64,000 nucleotides of DNA from Candidatus Peribacteraceae bacterium (GCA_028703445.1 JAQVMW010000001.1:177853-241852); one strand, 5' to 3'. Counted from the stretch's first letter, positions 35,840 to 43,985 are shown. Notes: generated from the letters alone by a model not told the origin. A program made the numbers and translations.

Positions 35840-36322
35840 TCACGAATCCTGGATCCAGGAACCGAGCATGAGCCTCCAATCACGCGCAATTCCTGCCTTC
35901 TGTACAAAGCCAGTCGGAATCTCCAAGGCAAAACGCGCGGGGCCTTCAGACAGCGTAAAAGGACACTCTCCACCGGCAGGGCAGGGAACCATCGTCGCCT
36001 GCGAGACGAAGAGACCTGCATCATCGAAGAAAATGATATCGAGGGGAATGAGGGTGTTCTTCATCCAGAAAGACCGCATGGCATTCTCTGGGAAAATAAA
36101 AAGCATGCCGGAACCATCGGCGAGGGACGTGCGTCCCATGAGTCCACGCTGCTGCTCCGCAGGAGTACGGGCCAGCTCCGCCGAAACGGTGACGATGCGT
36201 CCATCGGGGCTCACTAACTGAATGGGAACGGCACCCCGCTGCAGTACAGTGACCGCGGCCGGTCCGCACCCGGAGAGCAGCACGAGGAAGAGAAAACCGA
36301 CGAAGACGCGATACCGGGTCAT
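35840..36322 (-). CDS. DUF192 lipoprotein
   Basis: 160 residues. A lipoprotein signal with lipobox LLSGC ends at Cys ~19. The DUF192 core follows: AELARTPAEQQRGLMGR, then GMLFIFPENAMRSFWMKNTLIPLDIIFFD and a FALEIPTG end. DUF192 proteins are small extracytoplasmic beta-barrels of unclear role. The start overlaps the rpe stop by ATGA, and the ALG10-like gene follows 5 nt later. Confidence 0.85.
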   Translation of the reverse strand: MTRYRVFVGFLFLVLLSGCGPAAVTVLQRGAVPIQLVSPDGRIVTVSAELARTPAEQQRGLMGRTSLADGSGMLFIFPENAMRSFWMKNTLIPLDIIFFDDAGLFVSQATMVPCPAGGECPFTLSEGPARFALEIPTGFVQKAGIARDWRLMLGSWIQDS

Positions 36323-36996
36323 ACGGAAGATCGGAGGGAAGCGATCGCCTTCGCACGATCGGCGGCTCGGAAGATGAAATTGCCCGAAACGAGATTATTT
36401 GCGCCCGCGCGGATACAGAGAGGAGCGGTCGAAGCATCGATTCCCCCATCCATCTGGATCATCAGCGCAGGATGTTTTCTGCGTGCTTCTATGACCTTTT
36501 CGAGAACCGATGGGATGAATGCCTGACCGCCGAATCCGGGATTCACCGACATGACGAGAAGCAGATCCACCTCGCCCAGGACATCGGCGATGTCACTCAA
36601 GGGCGTGGGAGGATTGATGGCGATACCGGCGGTGACACGTCGGACATGTCCGACGGTGTCGGTGGCTCCGCCCTTTCGGATGGCTTGCAGCAGGGCTCTG
36701 CGGTCGTCCGTCTTCCGCACGGCCTCCGCGTGGAACGTGATGTTCCTCGGATGCAGACTCAAAAATTCCCGCGCGTACTCGGCCGGTTGCTCCACCATCA
36801 GGTGGATGTCGAGCGGGAGCGTGGTGCGAATGGTCTGGACCTGCGTGAGCGGGAAGGCGGTGTTCGGGACGAAGCGCCCGTCCATCACGTCGATCTGCAG
36901 CCAGTCGGCAAAAGGCTCGATGCTCTTGATCTCCTCAGGAAGACGCTTCATGTCCGCAGAGAGGATGGAGGGCGCGATGAGCACGGGCAAAGCCAT
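36319..36996 (-). CDS. rpe: ribulose-phosphate 3-epimerase
   Basis: 225 residues, TIM barrel. It interconverts ribulose-5-P and xylulose-5-P. Key motifs: APSILSADM, LQIDVMDGRFVPN (metal and catalytic Asp), LDIHLMVEQP, LLVMSVNPGFGGQAF and IQMDGGID with the second catalytic Asp, then AGANNLVSGN. It is first gene of a three-gene operon. TAGGAT ends 6 nt before the ATG. Confidence 0.95.
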   Translation of the reverse strand: MALPVLIAPSILSADMKRLPEEIKSIEPFADWLQIDVMDGRFVPNTAFPLTQVQTIRTTLPLDIHLMVEQPAEYAREFLSLHPRNITFHAEAVRKTDDRRALLQAIRKGGATDTVGHVRRVTAGIAINPPTPLSDIADVLGEVDLLLVMSVNPGFGGQAFIPSVLEKVIEARRKHPALMIQMDGGIDASTAPLCIRAGANNLVSGNFIFRAADRAKAIASLRSSV

Positions 36997-37002
36997 GCCG
37001 CC

Positions 37003-37008
37003 ATCCTA
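37003..37008 (-). promoter_or_regulatory. extended -10 box of rpe (leaderless)
   Basis: On the minus strand TAGGAT preceded by TGC ends 6 nt before ATG 36996. Confidence 0.55.
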
Positions 37009-37022
37009 GCAGCGCAGGACGC

Positions 37023-37946
37023 CTACAGAAACACCACCGAGAGCGCCGGAATGAAGAAGAGTGCAATCACCGTACTCACCATCACGGCCACCGCCGCCTT
37101 TTCGGGATGTACTTTGAGCACCGAGGAATAGACGACGGTATTCACCGCGAGCGGAATCATCCCCATGAGGAGCAGGACCCCGTGGACGTCCTCGTCAAAA
37201 ATCCGGAAGACGTGCCGGTCGAGTGCGATGAATAGAAGCATGAGCGCGGGCCAGACGACCGTCTTGGCCACGGTGGTGAACACAAGGAGCTTCGCATCGA
37301 TTGCGGACAGTCGCTCCCCCGCCAGACTGACGCCGATGAGCAGCATGCCGATGATACTGAAGATGGTCCGGACACCGTGCAGAAAGAGCGAAACCATCGC
37401 AGGCTCGGGCACCTGCCAGATATTGGCGACGATGCCGAGTGCGAACGCATAGAGCACGGGGAGCAGCGCGACCTTGCGCATACTCTCACGCAGCGTGAAA
37501 TTGCTGCGCGCAAGGGTGAAGAATCCCGTGGAAGACTCGTAGAGGACAAACCCGAGGGAACAGAGGACGATGATGCCGAGCGATTGTTGGCCGAACAGCG
37601 CCAGCCCCGCCGGAATGCCGAAATAGCCGGAATTTCCGTTGGCCGAGGCGAATGCGGCGAGATTTCTGATACTGTCCCCGCGCTTCCAGACAAGTCCGCT
37701 CAAGAGATAGAAGAGCCCGCAGAGAACACTGCAAATTGCGAGGAAGAGGAGCGGGAGGGCGAGCGTGCCGCGGCTCAAGGGTGCCGTCCAGCCGCCTTCG
37801 AACACGACAATGGGCGAGAGAACGTACAGGAGCAGCATAGCCACCGACCGACGCTTGAGATGCAGAAACACGCCGAGCAGGTACCCCACCGCGATGAAGA
37901 GATACAGCGGCAGGAGCTTGCCGACGAGCGAGAGGAATACTGCCAT
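37023..37946 (-). CDS. AEC-family (auxin efflux carrier-like) permease
   Basis: 307 residues, about 10 TM helices in two five-helix halves. The N-terminus LLPLYLFIAVGYLLGVFLHLKR, ASANGNSGYFGIPAGLALFG in the middle and MGMIPLAVNTVVYSSVLKV near the end are typical of the AEC/BART transporters, which move small organic anions or metabolites. Substrate unknown. It starts 3 nt after the rpiB stop, so the two are probably co-transcribed. Confidence 0.85.
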   Translation of the reverse strand: MAVFLSLVGKLLPLYLFIAVGYLLGVFLHLKRRSVAMLLLYVLSPIVVFEGGWTAPLSRGTLALPLLFLAICSVLCGLFYLLSGLVWKRGDSIRNLAAFASANGNSGYFGIPAGLALFGQQSLGIIVLCSLGFVLYESSTGFFTLARSNFTLRESMRKVALLPVLYAFALGIVANIWQVPEPAMVSLFLHGVRTIFSIIGMLLIGVSLAGERLSAIDAKLLVFTTVAKTVVWPALMLLFIALDRHVFRIFDEDVHGVLLLMGMIPLAVNTVVYSSVLKVHPEKAAVAVMVSTVIALFFIPALSVVFL

Positions 37947-37949
37947 CGC

Positions 37950-38387
37950 TCAAGCCTCAAGATCCTCTATGCGCCGCAAGTGCCGTCCGCCCTCAAAGTC
38001 CGTCGACAGGAAGAGATCCACGAACCGTAATGCATCATTGGGTTTGGTCAGCCTTCCTCCAAGACTCATCACATTGGCATCGTTGTGGGCGCGGGCCAAT
38101 GTGGCCGTTTCATCGCTGTACACCAGTGCCGCGCGGATGCCGCGGACTTTATTGGCCGCCATGGCCTCGCCATTGCCGCTGCCGCCGAAGATGATGCCGG
38201 GGCTACCCTGCTCCAGCACGGCTGCGCATCCTTTGCGCATGATGGCGGGATAATCCACGGATTCTTCTGAAAATGTGCCGACATCAAGAATGTCGATCCC
38301 CTGACTGGAAAGATGCTTCTTCACGGCTTCTTTGAGGGAGAAACCTGCATGATCGGCTGCCAGGACGACGCGGGGAGGGAGTTGCAT
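37950..38387 (-). CDS. rpiB: ribose-5-phosphate isomerase B
   Basis: 145 residues, RpiB/LacAB family. It isomerises ribose-5-P and ribulose-5-P. AADHAGFSLKEAVKKHL holds the phosphate-binding start, VDYPAIM and IIFGGSGNGEAMAANKVRGIRAAL the active-site loop, and HNDANVMSLGGR the C-terminal signature. The usual catalytic Cys of the GTGIG loop appears as Ser (FGGSGNG), as in other Ser-type RpiB proteins. ATG 38387 follows an extended -10 by 6 nt, excluding longer starts. Confidence 0.9.
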   Translation of the reverse strand: MQLPPRVVLAADHAGFSLKEAVKKHLSSQGIDILDVGTFSEESVDYPAIMRKGCAAVLEQGSPGIIFGGSGNGEAMAANKVRGIRAALVYSDETATLARAHNDANVMSLGGRLTKPNDALRFVDLFLSTDFEGGRHLRRIEDLEA

Positions 38388-38393
38388 GGAGAA

Positions 38394-38399
38394 ATGATA
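38394..38399 (-). promoter_or_regulatory. extended -10 box of rpiB (leaderless)
   Basis: On the minus strand TATCAT preceded by TGC ends 6 nt before ATG 38387. Confidence 0.55.
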
Positions 38400-38433
38400 G
38401 CAGAGTACCGTGCTTCTGCATTCCCGCATCCCC

Positions 38434-39183
38434 ATGCCGATCTACTATTACGTTGCCGGTGCCGTCATCATCATCCTCGTCCTGTCGTGTATCAGGCAAA
38501 TCGACCAGTACGAGCGCGGCATTCTGTTCACGATGGGCAAGTACAGCCACATGTGGAACCCGGGCTGGCACCTGCTCATCCCCATCTTCCAGCGCCTCGC
38601 AAAAGTGGACGTGCGCATCAAGGCCGTGGACGTGCCGGACCAGGAAGCCATCACCAAAGATAATATTCCCATCCGCATCAACGCCGTCATTTACTTCAAG
38701 GTTAACGACGCCGCCAAAGCCGTCATCGAGGTGGAGGATTTCTTCAATGCCGTCTCCCAATTGGCCCAAACCACCATGCGCAACGCCGTGGGTGAAGTGC
38801 AACTGAATCAGCTCCTCGCCGAGAAGGCGCAGGTGAGCGAGAACATCAAGAAAGTGGTGGATCACGTGTCAGACGCCTGGGGGATCGACGTGCAGTCCGT
38901 GGAACTCAAGGACATCATCCTCCCCGATTCGCTCAAGCGCACCATCGCCAAAGTCGCCGAGGCCGAACGCGAGAAGCAGGCCGTGATCATCAGCTCGGAA
39001 GGCGAAGTGGCCTCCGCCGCCAACATGGCCAAAGCCGCCGCCATGCTCGCCGCCTCACCGGGGGCGCTGCACCTGCGCACCCTGCAGAGTATTAATGATA
39101 TCAGCTCCGATCAATCGAACACGACAGTGTGGATGGTGCCGATCGAAGCATTGAAGGCGCTGGAAGGGTTGGCAAAGAAGTAG
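38434..39183 (+). CDS. slipin/stomatin-like SPFH (band 7) protein
   Basis: 249 residues. An N-terminal TM (MPIYYYVAGAVIIILVLSC) is followed by the SPFH domain: QYERGILFTMGKY, NPGWHLLIPIFQR, VDVPDQEAITKDNIPIRINAVIYFKV, then the coiled AEAEREKQAVIISSEGE helix. These proteins form cage-like membrane scaffolds often paired with an NfeD protease partner, not seen here. GTG 38410 is a possible longer start, but ATG 38434 gives the usual slipin N-terminus. Divergent from rpiB. Confidence 0.85.
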   Translation: MPIYYYVAGAVIIILVLSCIRQIDQYERGILFTMGKYSHMWNPGWHLLIPIFQRLAKVDVRIKAVDVPDQEAITKDNIPIRINAVIYFKVNDAAKAVIEVEDFFNAVSQLAQTTMRNAVGEVQLNQLLAEKAQVSENIKKVVDHVSDAWGIDVQSVELKDIILPDSLKRTIAKVAEAEREKQAVIISSEGEVASAANMAKAAAMLAASPGALHLRTLQSINDISSDQSNTTVWMVPIEALKALEGLAKK

Positions 39184-39186
39184 TGC

Positions 39187-39192
39187 TATCCT
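39187..39192 (+). promoter_or_regulatory. extended -10 box upstream of the tpiA leader ORF
   Basis: TATCCT preceded by TGC ends 6 nt before ATG 39199. It overlaps the region right after the slipin stop. Confidence 0.5.
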
Positions 39193-39198
39193 CTGCCC

Positions 39199-39282
39199 AT
39201 GCCACGCACCACTCTGATCGCCGCCATCCTTCGGCTCCGCTCAGGATTGATCGGAGATAACACTTCCATTTCCACTTTATGA
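39199..39282 (+). CDS. 27-codon leader ORF, partial duplicate of the tpiA start
   Basis: ATG 39199 opens a 27-residue frame beginning MPRTTLIAA, against MTRTPLIAA in tpiA; the first 27 nt match at 22 positions. It is then interrupted by a small palindromic repeat (39226-39247) and ends at TGA 39280-39282, overlapping the tpiA ATG as ATGA. It has its own extended -10 with a 6-nt gap. It may be a leader peptide coupled to tpiA, or a relic of a duplication in which the promoter and first start were separated from the gene. Confidence 0.5.
   Translation: MPRTTLIAAILRLRSGLIGDNTSISTL
39226..39247 (+). repeat. small palindromic repeat (ATCCT...AGGAT)
   Basis: ATCCT (39226-39230) and AGGAT (39243-39247) flank TCGGCTCCGCTC. 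A near copy lies in rplF (57982-58001, opposite strand, 16 of 20 core positions alike), so this is a dispersed element. Confidence 0.6.
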
Positions 39283-39995
39283 CACGCACCCCTCTGATTG
39301 CGGCTAACTGGAAAATGAATCCCCTGCCCGAAGGAGCACTGGAGAAAGATTCTGCGTACCGGCCCCAGAGCGGCATCGAAACGATCGTGTTCCCGACATT
39401 TCTGGACATGCAATCCTGCCTCGAGGCCGGCCTGCCCACCGGAGCCCAGTACGGACATCCGGATTCCGTGGGCGCACATACCGGTGATGTCAGTATGACC
39501 ATGCTCAAGAAAGCCGGATGCCAGTTCGTACTGTGCGGCCACAGCGAACGGCGCCGCGACCACCGCGAGGAGGATTCCGACGTGGTCGCACAGGCGGAAT
39601 CGGCACTCAGAAATGGTCTCCATCCCGTCATCTGCGTGGGCGAGACGGAATCCGAGCGCAGGACCAAACGCCACAAGCAGATCGTGGAACGGCAGGTCCG
39701 CGTGTTGCCGCTGCGGGAAATCGTGACGATTGCGTACGAGCCGGTCTGGGCCATCGGCACAGGTGTCACTCCCACTCCGGAACAGGCACAGGACATGCAC
39801 GCGTTCATCCGCTCTCTCGTCCCCGATGCGCGCCGCGAGACCATCCGCATCCTCTACGGTGGCTCCCTGACTGCCGATAACGCTCTGGAATTCTTTGGCC
39901 AGCCGGATATCGACGGCGGGCTCGTCGGTGGAGCATCGCTCAAGCCAGCGGTTTTCCGCGCAATCGTGCTCGCGGGCGTTCAAGCGAGAAGCTGA
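39279..39995 (+). CDS. tpiA: triosephosphate isomerase
   Basis: 238 residues, slightly short for the family. It interconverts dihydroxyacetone-P and glyceraldehyde-3-P. Present are the ANWKMN substrate Asn and Lys, LCGHSERR with the electrophile His, AYEPVWAIGTG with the catalytic Glu and mobile loop, ILYGGSL and VGGASLKP for phosphate binding. The ATG overlaps the stop of the upstream leader ORF. The stop lies 6 bp from the convergent membrane protein gene. Confidence 0.95.
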   Translation: MTRTPLIAANWKMNPLPEGALEKDSAYRPQSGIETIVFPTFLDMQSCLEAGLPTGAQYGHPDSVGAHTGDVSMTMLKKAGCQFVLCGHSERRRDHREEDSDVVAQAESALRNGLHPVICVGETESERRTKRHKQIVERQVRVLPLREIVTIAYEPVWAIGTGVTPTPEQAQDMHAFIRSLVPDARRETIRILYGGSLTADNALEFFGQPDIDGGLVGGASLKPAVFRAIVLAGVQARS

Positions 39996-40001
39996 GCAGG
40001 A

Positions 40002-40835
40002 TTACCTCGCGTTGGTCAGGATCGTCGCAGACAAGCGCACGACGAAGATCGTGACGAAGGCCGTCGCGAGCATGTTGAGTATGGGCATGACGATCGCGGC
40101 TGCACTGACTCCGAGTATGCCAACGATAACTCCAAGCACAATAGACGCGATCATGACGCCGACAATGGCAACGAACAGGTTGCCGAAGATCTTGCCCCAG
40201 TATCCGGCCGTCTTGGCGTAGCTCATGCTTGCACTCTCGAGCACGCCTTTGTGATCCCGCGCGAGCAGAACAGGCGCAAGGACGAAGCGCGGACCCAGGA
40301 CGATCGCAAGGATGATGCCGAGGATCGGAATCCAGATAAACGACCGGATAGCGATCCAGAGAGACAGGAGAAAGAGTGGAATAATGATCCCCGGTGTTCG
40401 TGCGAGAGCCGTCTGGAATGACAACTTTCCATCGAGAGCAATGAGTAAGAAGTATGCCGACGCGATGAGCGAAATAAGCCACATGATGAGCATGGATGCT
40501 CCGAGCACGGGCAGCAGACCCTTGTACAGCGACAGAACGGCTCCGGACACAGCTTCTCCCTGCGCACCACCCAACTCTTCCATTTTCTGGGTAAATTCAT
40601 TCATGGCAGCCTCATCACCCGCCTGGATCCGCCGCTGGAGATCTACCATCTGCTGTTGATCGTACCCGAATCCCTCGAACACCGATCCTGTTTTCTGCAC
40701 CATGCGCTTTCCGATGAAGGACTGGCCAACGGCCATAATGAGCCCGAAGATCACGGCACCGATGACAATCGGCATCAGCGCACGGCGAAAGGAACCCCAG
40801 GAATCGGAGAGGAGTTGCCCGAGAGGAGCAGTCAT
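40002..40835 (-). CDS. multi-pass membrane protein of unknown function
   Basis: 277 residues. A cytoplasmic N-terminus (SDSWGSFRRALMP) precedes a first TM (~22-42), a long polar helical region (~50-100, Gln/Glu-rich), then four or five TM segments. SYAKTAGYWGKIFGNLF between TM segments resembles the repeated motif of uncharacterised YciC/DUF975-like membrane proteins. No catalytic motif is visible. A pyrimidine-rich leader precedes ATG 40835. Confidence 0.6.
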   Translation of the reverse strand: MTAPLGQLLSDSWGSFRRALMPIVIGAVIFGLIMAVGQSFIGKRMVQKTGSVFEGFGYDQQQMVDLQRRIQAGDEAAMNEFTQKMEELGGAQGEAVSGAVLSLYKGLLPVLGASMLIMWLISLIASAYFLLIALDGKLSFQTALARTPGIIIPLFLLSLWIAIRSFIWIPILGIILAIVLGPRFVLAPVLLARDHKGVLESASMSYAKTAGYWGKIFGNLFVAIVGVMIASIVLGVIVGILGVSAAAIVMPILNMLATAFVTIFVVRLSATILTNAR

Positions 40836-40890
40836 GGAAAGAGGGGGAAAGTTTATGCGAGTGTACACCACATGTAAGCACCATAGAAAT

Positions 40891-40961
40891 ATTGGCGATT
40901 GCCGATTTTCTGATTGGCGATTCGTTCCCGCGTGCTATCGCCAATGGACATATCGCCAATC
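40891..40961. repeat. spacer of repeated ATTGGCGAT words
   Basis: ATTGGCGAT occurs directly near 40891 and 40913 and as its inverse ATCGCCAAT near 40937 and 40952, so the spacer can fold on itself. The word recurs as a hairpin at 19102-19121. It lies between dprA and the membrane protein gene. Confidence 0.6.
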
Positions 40962-40975
40962 AACAATAGAAAAAC

Positions 40976-42055
40976 CTACCTTCGCACCCATTGGCCATTC
41001 CCCGCCTGCGCAATAGCTCCCTGAAGCTCCATCATCGTAAGGGCGGAGGCCACCTGCGCGGCAGGAAGTCCGGAGCGTTCCATCAAATCATCGGTCGTCT
41101 GCGGCATGGTCGTGAGCACTTTCAGAAGAGCTGCTTCGGCGGCACTCTTCGGATCATAAGATCCTTGGGAAATTTCGCGGGCAACGACGCCGAGCTCCGA
41201 AAGAATATCGGCGGCGGAACCGACCAGCTTGGCATGCCCCTTGCTTAAGATCTGATGACAGCCGGCGTAATTGGGATCGAAGATCGGACCCGGAACGACG
41301 AAAACCTCACGGCCGTAATCCAGCGCAAGATCCGCCGTAATGAGCGCTCCGCTTCCCACAGGAGCTTCCAGCACCACCGTGCCGAGCGAAAGGCCGGCGA
41401 TGATGCGATTGCGTGCGGGAAAGGTGTACTTACCGGGCTCCGCATCCAGCGGAAACTCGGAGAGGTACAGCCCGCCTCCATCGACAATCTCATCAGCCAG
41501 TTTTTCGTTCTCTTTGGGATAGATCTTCCCAAGGCCATGCCCGAGCACAGCCGCCGTCCTGCCGCCTGCGACCAGAGTCTCGCGTGCCACCGCAGCATCG
41601 ATGCCGAGCGCGAGTCCACTCACAGTCACTATGCCAGATCGCACAATCTCGTGGACGAACGCTTCGGTGACGCGCCTGCCGTAATCGCTCATCTCGCGCG
41701 TGCCCACGAGCGCGAGGCAGGGCTGGTCGAGGATCGCCAGATCGCCGCGCCAGTACAGGAATACCGGAGCATCAGGAATCTCCCGAAGACTCTTGGGATA
41801 CCTGGGATCATCGATGGTCATAAATGAAAGATCCCGTTTGTGGAGCTCCTGCTCGTAGGATGCAGGATCGAATTCCTCGAGACGATTGAGAACCAGAAAG
41901 ACGGTATCTTCCCGGCAGCCGAGCTCACGCAGGAGCGGCTCATCGACGCGCTGGAGCGCTTTGGACATATCGCCGTAGACCTGCAGAAGGGCATCCAGAC
42001 GCTTACTGGTAAGAATATTGAGCCAGGACCAAGTGAGGGCGGTTTGGCGATCCAT
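40976..42055 (-). CDS. dprA: DNA processing protein DprA
   Basis: 359 residues. DprA loads RecA on incoming single-stranded DNA during transformation. An N-terminal helical (SAM-like) region precedes the Rossmann-like core: LALVGTREMSDYG, VSGLALGIDAAVARETL, GHGLGKIYPKENEKLA, FPARNRIIAGLS and SGALITADLALDYGREVFVVPG. A C-terminal winged-helix-like domain ends the protein. ATG 42055 follows TATACT by 11 nt. Competence fits CPR reports of retained com genes, which are not seen in this window. Confidence 0.93.
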   Translation of the reverse strand: MDRQTALTWSWLNILTSKRLDALLQVYGDMSKALQRVDEPLLRELGCREDTVFLVLNRLEEFDPASYEQELHKRDLSFMTIDDPRYPKSLREIPDAPVFLYWRGDLAILDQPCLALVGTREMSDYGRRVTEAFVHEIVRSGIVTVSGLALGIDAAVARETLVAGGRTAAVLGHGLGKIYPKENEKLADEIVDGGGLYLSEFPLDAEPGKYTFPARNRIIAGLSLGTVVLEAPVGSGALITADLALDYGREVFVVPGPIFDPNYAGCHQILSKGHAKLVGSAADILSELGVVAREISQGSYDPKSAAEAALLKVLTTMPQTTDDLMERSGLPAAQVASALTMMELQGAIAQAGNGQWVRR

Positions 42056-42066
42056 AGAGGAAACGG

Positions 42067-42072
42067 AGTATA
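42067..42072 (-). promoter_or_regulatory. -10 box of dprA
   Basis: On the minus strand TATACT ends 11 nt before ATG 42055. Confidence 0.45.
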
Positions 42073-42180
42073 GCGAACAAAAGGAGAAAAGGTTGCCAAG
42101 AACCGGTGATTGCCGCCACAATGCCACATACGCCGCCCTAGCCCCCGCTTTTTCGCTCTTTCACTTCTGATCTTCGTCAA

Positions 42181-42256
42181 GCCGCTGTAGCTCAGCTGGT
42201 AGAGCAACGGTATCGTAAACCGTGGGTCACCGGTTCAAATCCGGTCAGCGGCTCCA
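42181..42256 (+). tRNA. tRNA-Thr(CGT)
   Basis: 76 nt with encoded CCA. GCCGCTG (42181-42187) pairs with CAGCGGC (42246-42252). The D-arm has AGCTGGTAGAGC, the anticodon stem ACGGT/ACCGT holds loop ATCGTAA (anticodon CGT), and the T-arm has GTTCAAATC. It reads ACG codons. Confidence 0.95.
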
Positions 42257-42275
42257 CAAGATCAAAATAATGTGC

Positions 42276-42281
42276 TATAAT
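42276..42281 (+). promoter_or_regulatory. extended -10 promoter, leaderless orphan gene
   Basis: TATAAT preceded by TGC ends 7 nt before ATG 42289, just past the tRNA-Thr gene. Confidence 0.65.
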
Positions 42282-42288
42282 ATTAAAT

Positions 42289-43041
42289 ATGGAGATACCT
42301 ATTCACACCTTGAATAGGCAACATAAACTCAGTTTCCCTGAGGAACTTATCCAACGGCGGCATGAAATGGCACCAACGAATTGTCCTAACAATCCTTCTC
42401 AATTTCTTCACACCTCTCGCGTTTGGCGTTTTTTTGCCCATGATTCTCATCCCCCTCAGTTGACTGAGGTTGCGCATGGCAATGATTCCGAAGTGTATGT
42501 CTACCATGATCGTACAAGGAACACCGACGGCATTTTAAAACTGTACGGTTCCCATATCACCGTAGAGATGATCCAACGGTATCAGCGAATCATGGAGAAC
42601 ATTGCGGGGAAAAGTGACTTATTTTCGCCACTCGATTGTACATTCATTCTTAATAACAAAGACCGTTATCAAGTGACATGTGAAATCGTGCCTTTCGATC
42701 GTATCGAGGAACGCAATGGAATTGTGGCTACCTTAACATCGGAACAGGGATGGATTCGGGGTGAGAACCTCGCATCACTCACCGATGGAAGATTGAATGA
42801 GAGCCATACCGTTGAGTGTGTAACGGATGAGACGAGAAGAGGCATCGAAAATATATCCCCTATGGCACGCCCGGAAGTTGATGAGTTATGCGATACTCTG
42901 ACCACGAGAATACATGCAATCCTTGGGGATAATCATGGTTGGACTCTCGTACCCGCAAATATCAAACTCCGTATCGATCATCAGGCAAAAAAGGTGCATC
43001 TACTCATCACGGATCTGGCCGATGAATTGCGCTTGATCTAA
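42289..43041 (+). CDS. orphan protein, possibly a divergent kinase fold
   Basis: 250 residues, soluble. EVAHGNDSEVYVYHDR, then a hydrophobic-Lys segment (GILKLYGSH), resembles a protein-kinase-like N-lobe. Near the end, TLVPANIKLRI followed by HLLITDLADEL is spaced like the catalytic-loop Asn and the metal-binding Asp. The usual HRD Asp is not evident, so it may be a pseudokinase or an unrelated fold. Codon use is more AT-rich than that of neighbours. The perfect promoter 7 nt upstream supports expression. Confidence 0.6.
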   Translation: MEIPIHTLNRQHKLSFPEELIQRRHEMAPTNCPNNPSQFLHTSRVWRFFAHDSHPPQLTEVAHGNDSEVYVYHDRTRNTDGILKLYGSHITVEMIQRYQRIMENIAGKSDLFSPLDCTFILNNKDRYQVTCEIVPFDRIEERNGIVATLTSEQGWIRGENLASLTDGRLNESHTVECVTDETRRGIENISPMARPEVDELCDTLTTRIHAILGDNHGWTLVPANIKLRIDHQAKKVHLLITDLADELRLI

Positions 43042-43239
43042 GGACAGTTCTCACTTCCTCCACGAGAGAGTGCCACATCCTTCAACGACAAAAACCTGCA
43101 CAGAACGGGATTTTTGCGATCGATGCCGCGCAAGCGGAGCAGCGGCTCCAGAATACTCCACAGACATCCCCATCCGTTTTCTGCGCAGAATGTATAGTCT
43201 GCTTAACTTCCCCGTCTTTCACGGAGGGTCGGTTTCTGC

Positions 43240-43245
43240 TATAAT
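43240..43245 (+). promoter_or_regulatory. extended -10 promoter
   Basis: TATAAT preceded by TGC, 25 nt before ATG 43271. It sets the start of the following gene, since longer frames begin upstream of it. Confidence 0.55.
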
Positions 43246-43270
43246 GATTGGATTTCTCACACAAACACCC

Positions 43271-43627
43271 ATGACACTCGACGCCTGCATCGCTCATGCG
43301 ATCCACTCGGACTTGGACATCATTGAAGCCATTCCCGAGGTTCAGGAACTGGCCGTGGAGGAGCTGGAGCCCTATATCGAGCGCTACGTGGTCGAGGTGC
43401 AGAATTCGCTGCGGGAAGTCATTCAGTCGCACGGAGAGCCCTATTTGCGCTGCAAGGACGCCGCAGGCCTCTGTGCCACGTGTCTGGAGGCCGGGGTGAT
43501 GCTACCGCCGGCAATGCTGCTCAAAATGTGCCAGACGATCATGCAGCTCATGACCCTGGATGCCCGGTTCATTCTGGATACGGAGGATGGGAAGAGCCTG
43601 TACTACGTGAAGCTGGGGGTCGCGTGA
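43271..43627 (+). CDS. small helical orphan protein
   Basis: 118 residues, acidic and mostly helical. The N-terminal half is AIPEVQELAVEELEPYIERY-like. A cysteine-bearing loop (YLRCKDAAGLCATCLEAG) could bind a metal or form disulphides, and the end is beta-like (FILDTEDGKSLYYVKLG). No family recognised. The upstream frame (from 43070) lies before the promoter and lacks protein-like sequence, so ATG 43271 is used. Confidence 0.6.
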   Translation: MTLDACIAHAIHSDLDIIEAIPEVQELAVEELEPYIERYVVEVQNSLREVIQSHGEPYLRCKDAAGLCATCLEAGVMLPPAMLLKMCQTIMQLMTLDARFILDTEDGKSLYYVKLGVA

Positions 43628-43648
43628 TCCCCTTTAGATTACTGAGCA

Positions 43649-43978
43649 TTAGTAAGTGCAATTGATCCAATAAGTGTTCCCAGGAGGAAACCGATAGCAG
43701 GTGTAATGATCAGTTGTATTAGCCAGGCAAATTTTTGAAATCCCAATCCTCTTACCATTTTCTCCATGAACAAAGTTAAAGTAACCCCTATACATCCTGA
43801 TGAAAATATAATATGCAATTATCGCAATTTTGAAGTGAAATTTGTTATATGCCACCACAAATAACCCCGTGACAATGAGCCACCCACACAATGTGAACCA
43901 CCTCTTCACGTACTTCATCACAAAGGCATGAAGGGTATCTTCGGTAATTGGAGGAATTAATCTAAAAAATCGGAGCAT
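43649..43978 (-). CDS. small AT-rich membrane protein
   Basis: 109 residues from ATG 43978. A basic N-terminus is followed by two hydrophobic segments (~28-45 and ~52-68), then a polar Cys-containing tail. Base composition is clearly more AT-rich than the flanking genes, suggesting foreign or fast-evolving DNA. A consensus TATAAT ends 7 nt before ATG 43978 and overlaps the alternative ATG at 43987, which decides the start. Function unknown. Confidence 0.55.
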   Translation of the reverse strand: MLRFFRLIPPITEDTLHAFVMKYVKRWFTLCGWLIVTGLFVVAYNKFHFKIAIIAYYIFIRMYRGYFNFVHGENGKRIGISKICLANTTDHYTCYRFPPGNTYWINCTY

Positions 43979-43985
43979 CTGAAAC

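Noticed and set aside
39187..39278. Riboswitch-type leader for tpiA
   Set aside because: The region is explained by a coding duplication and a palindromic repeat; no conserved aptamer-like structure is visible.
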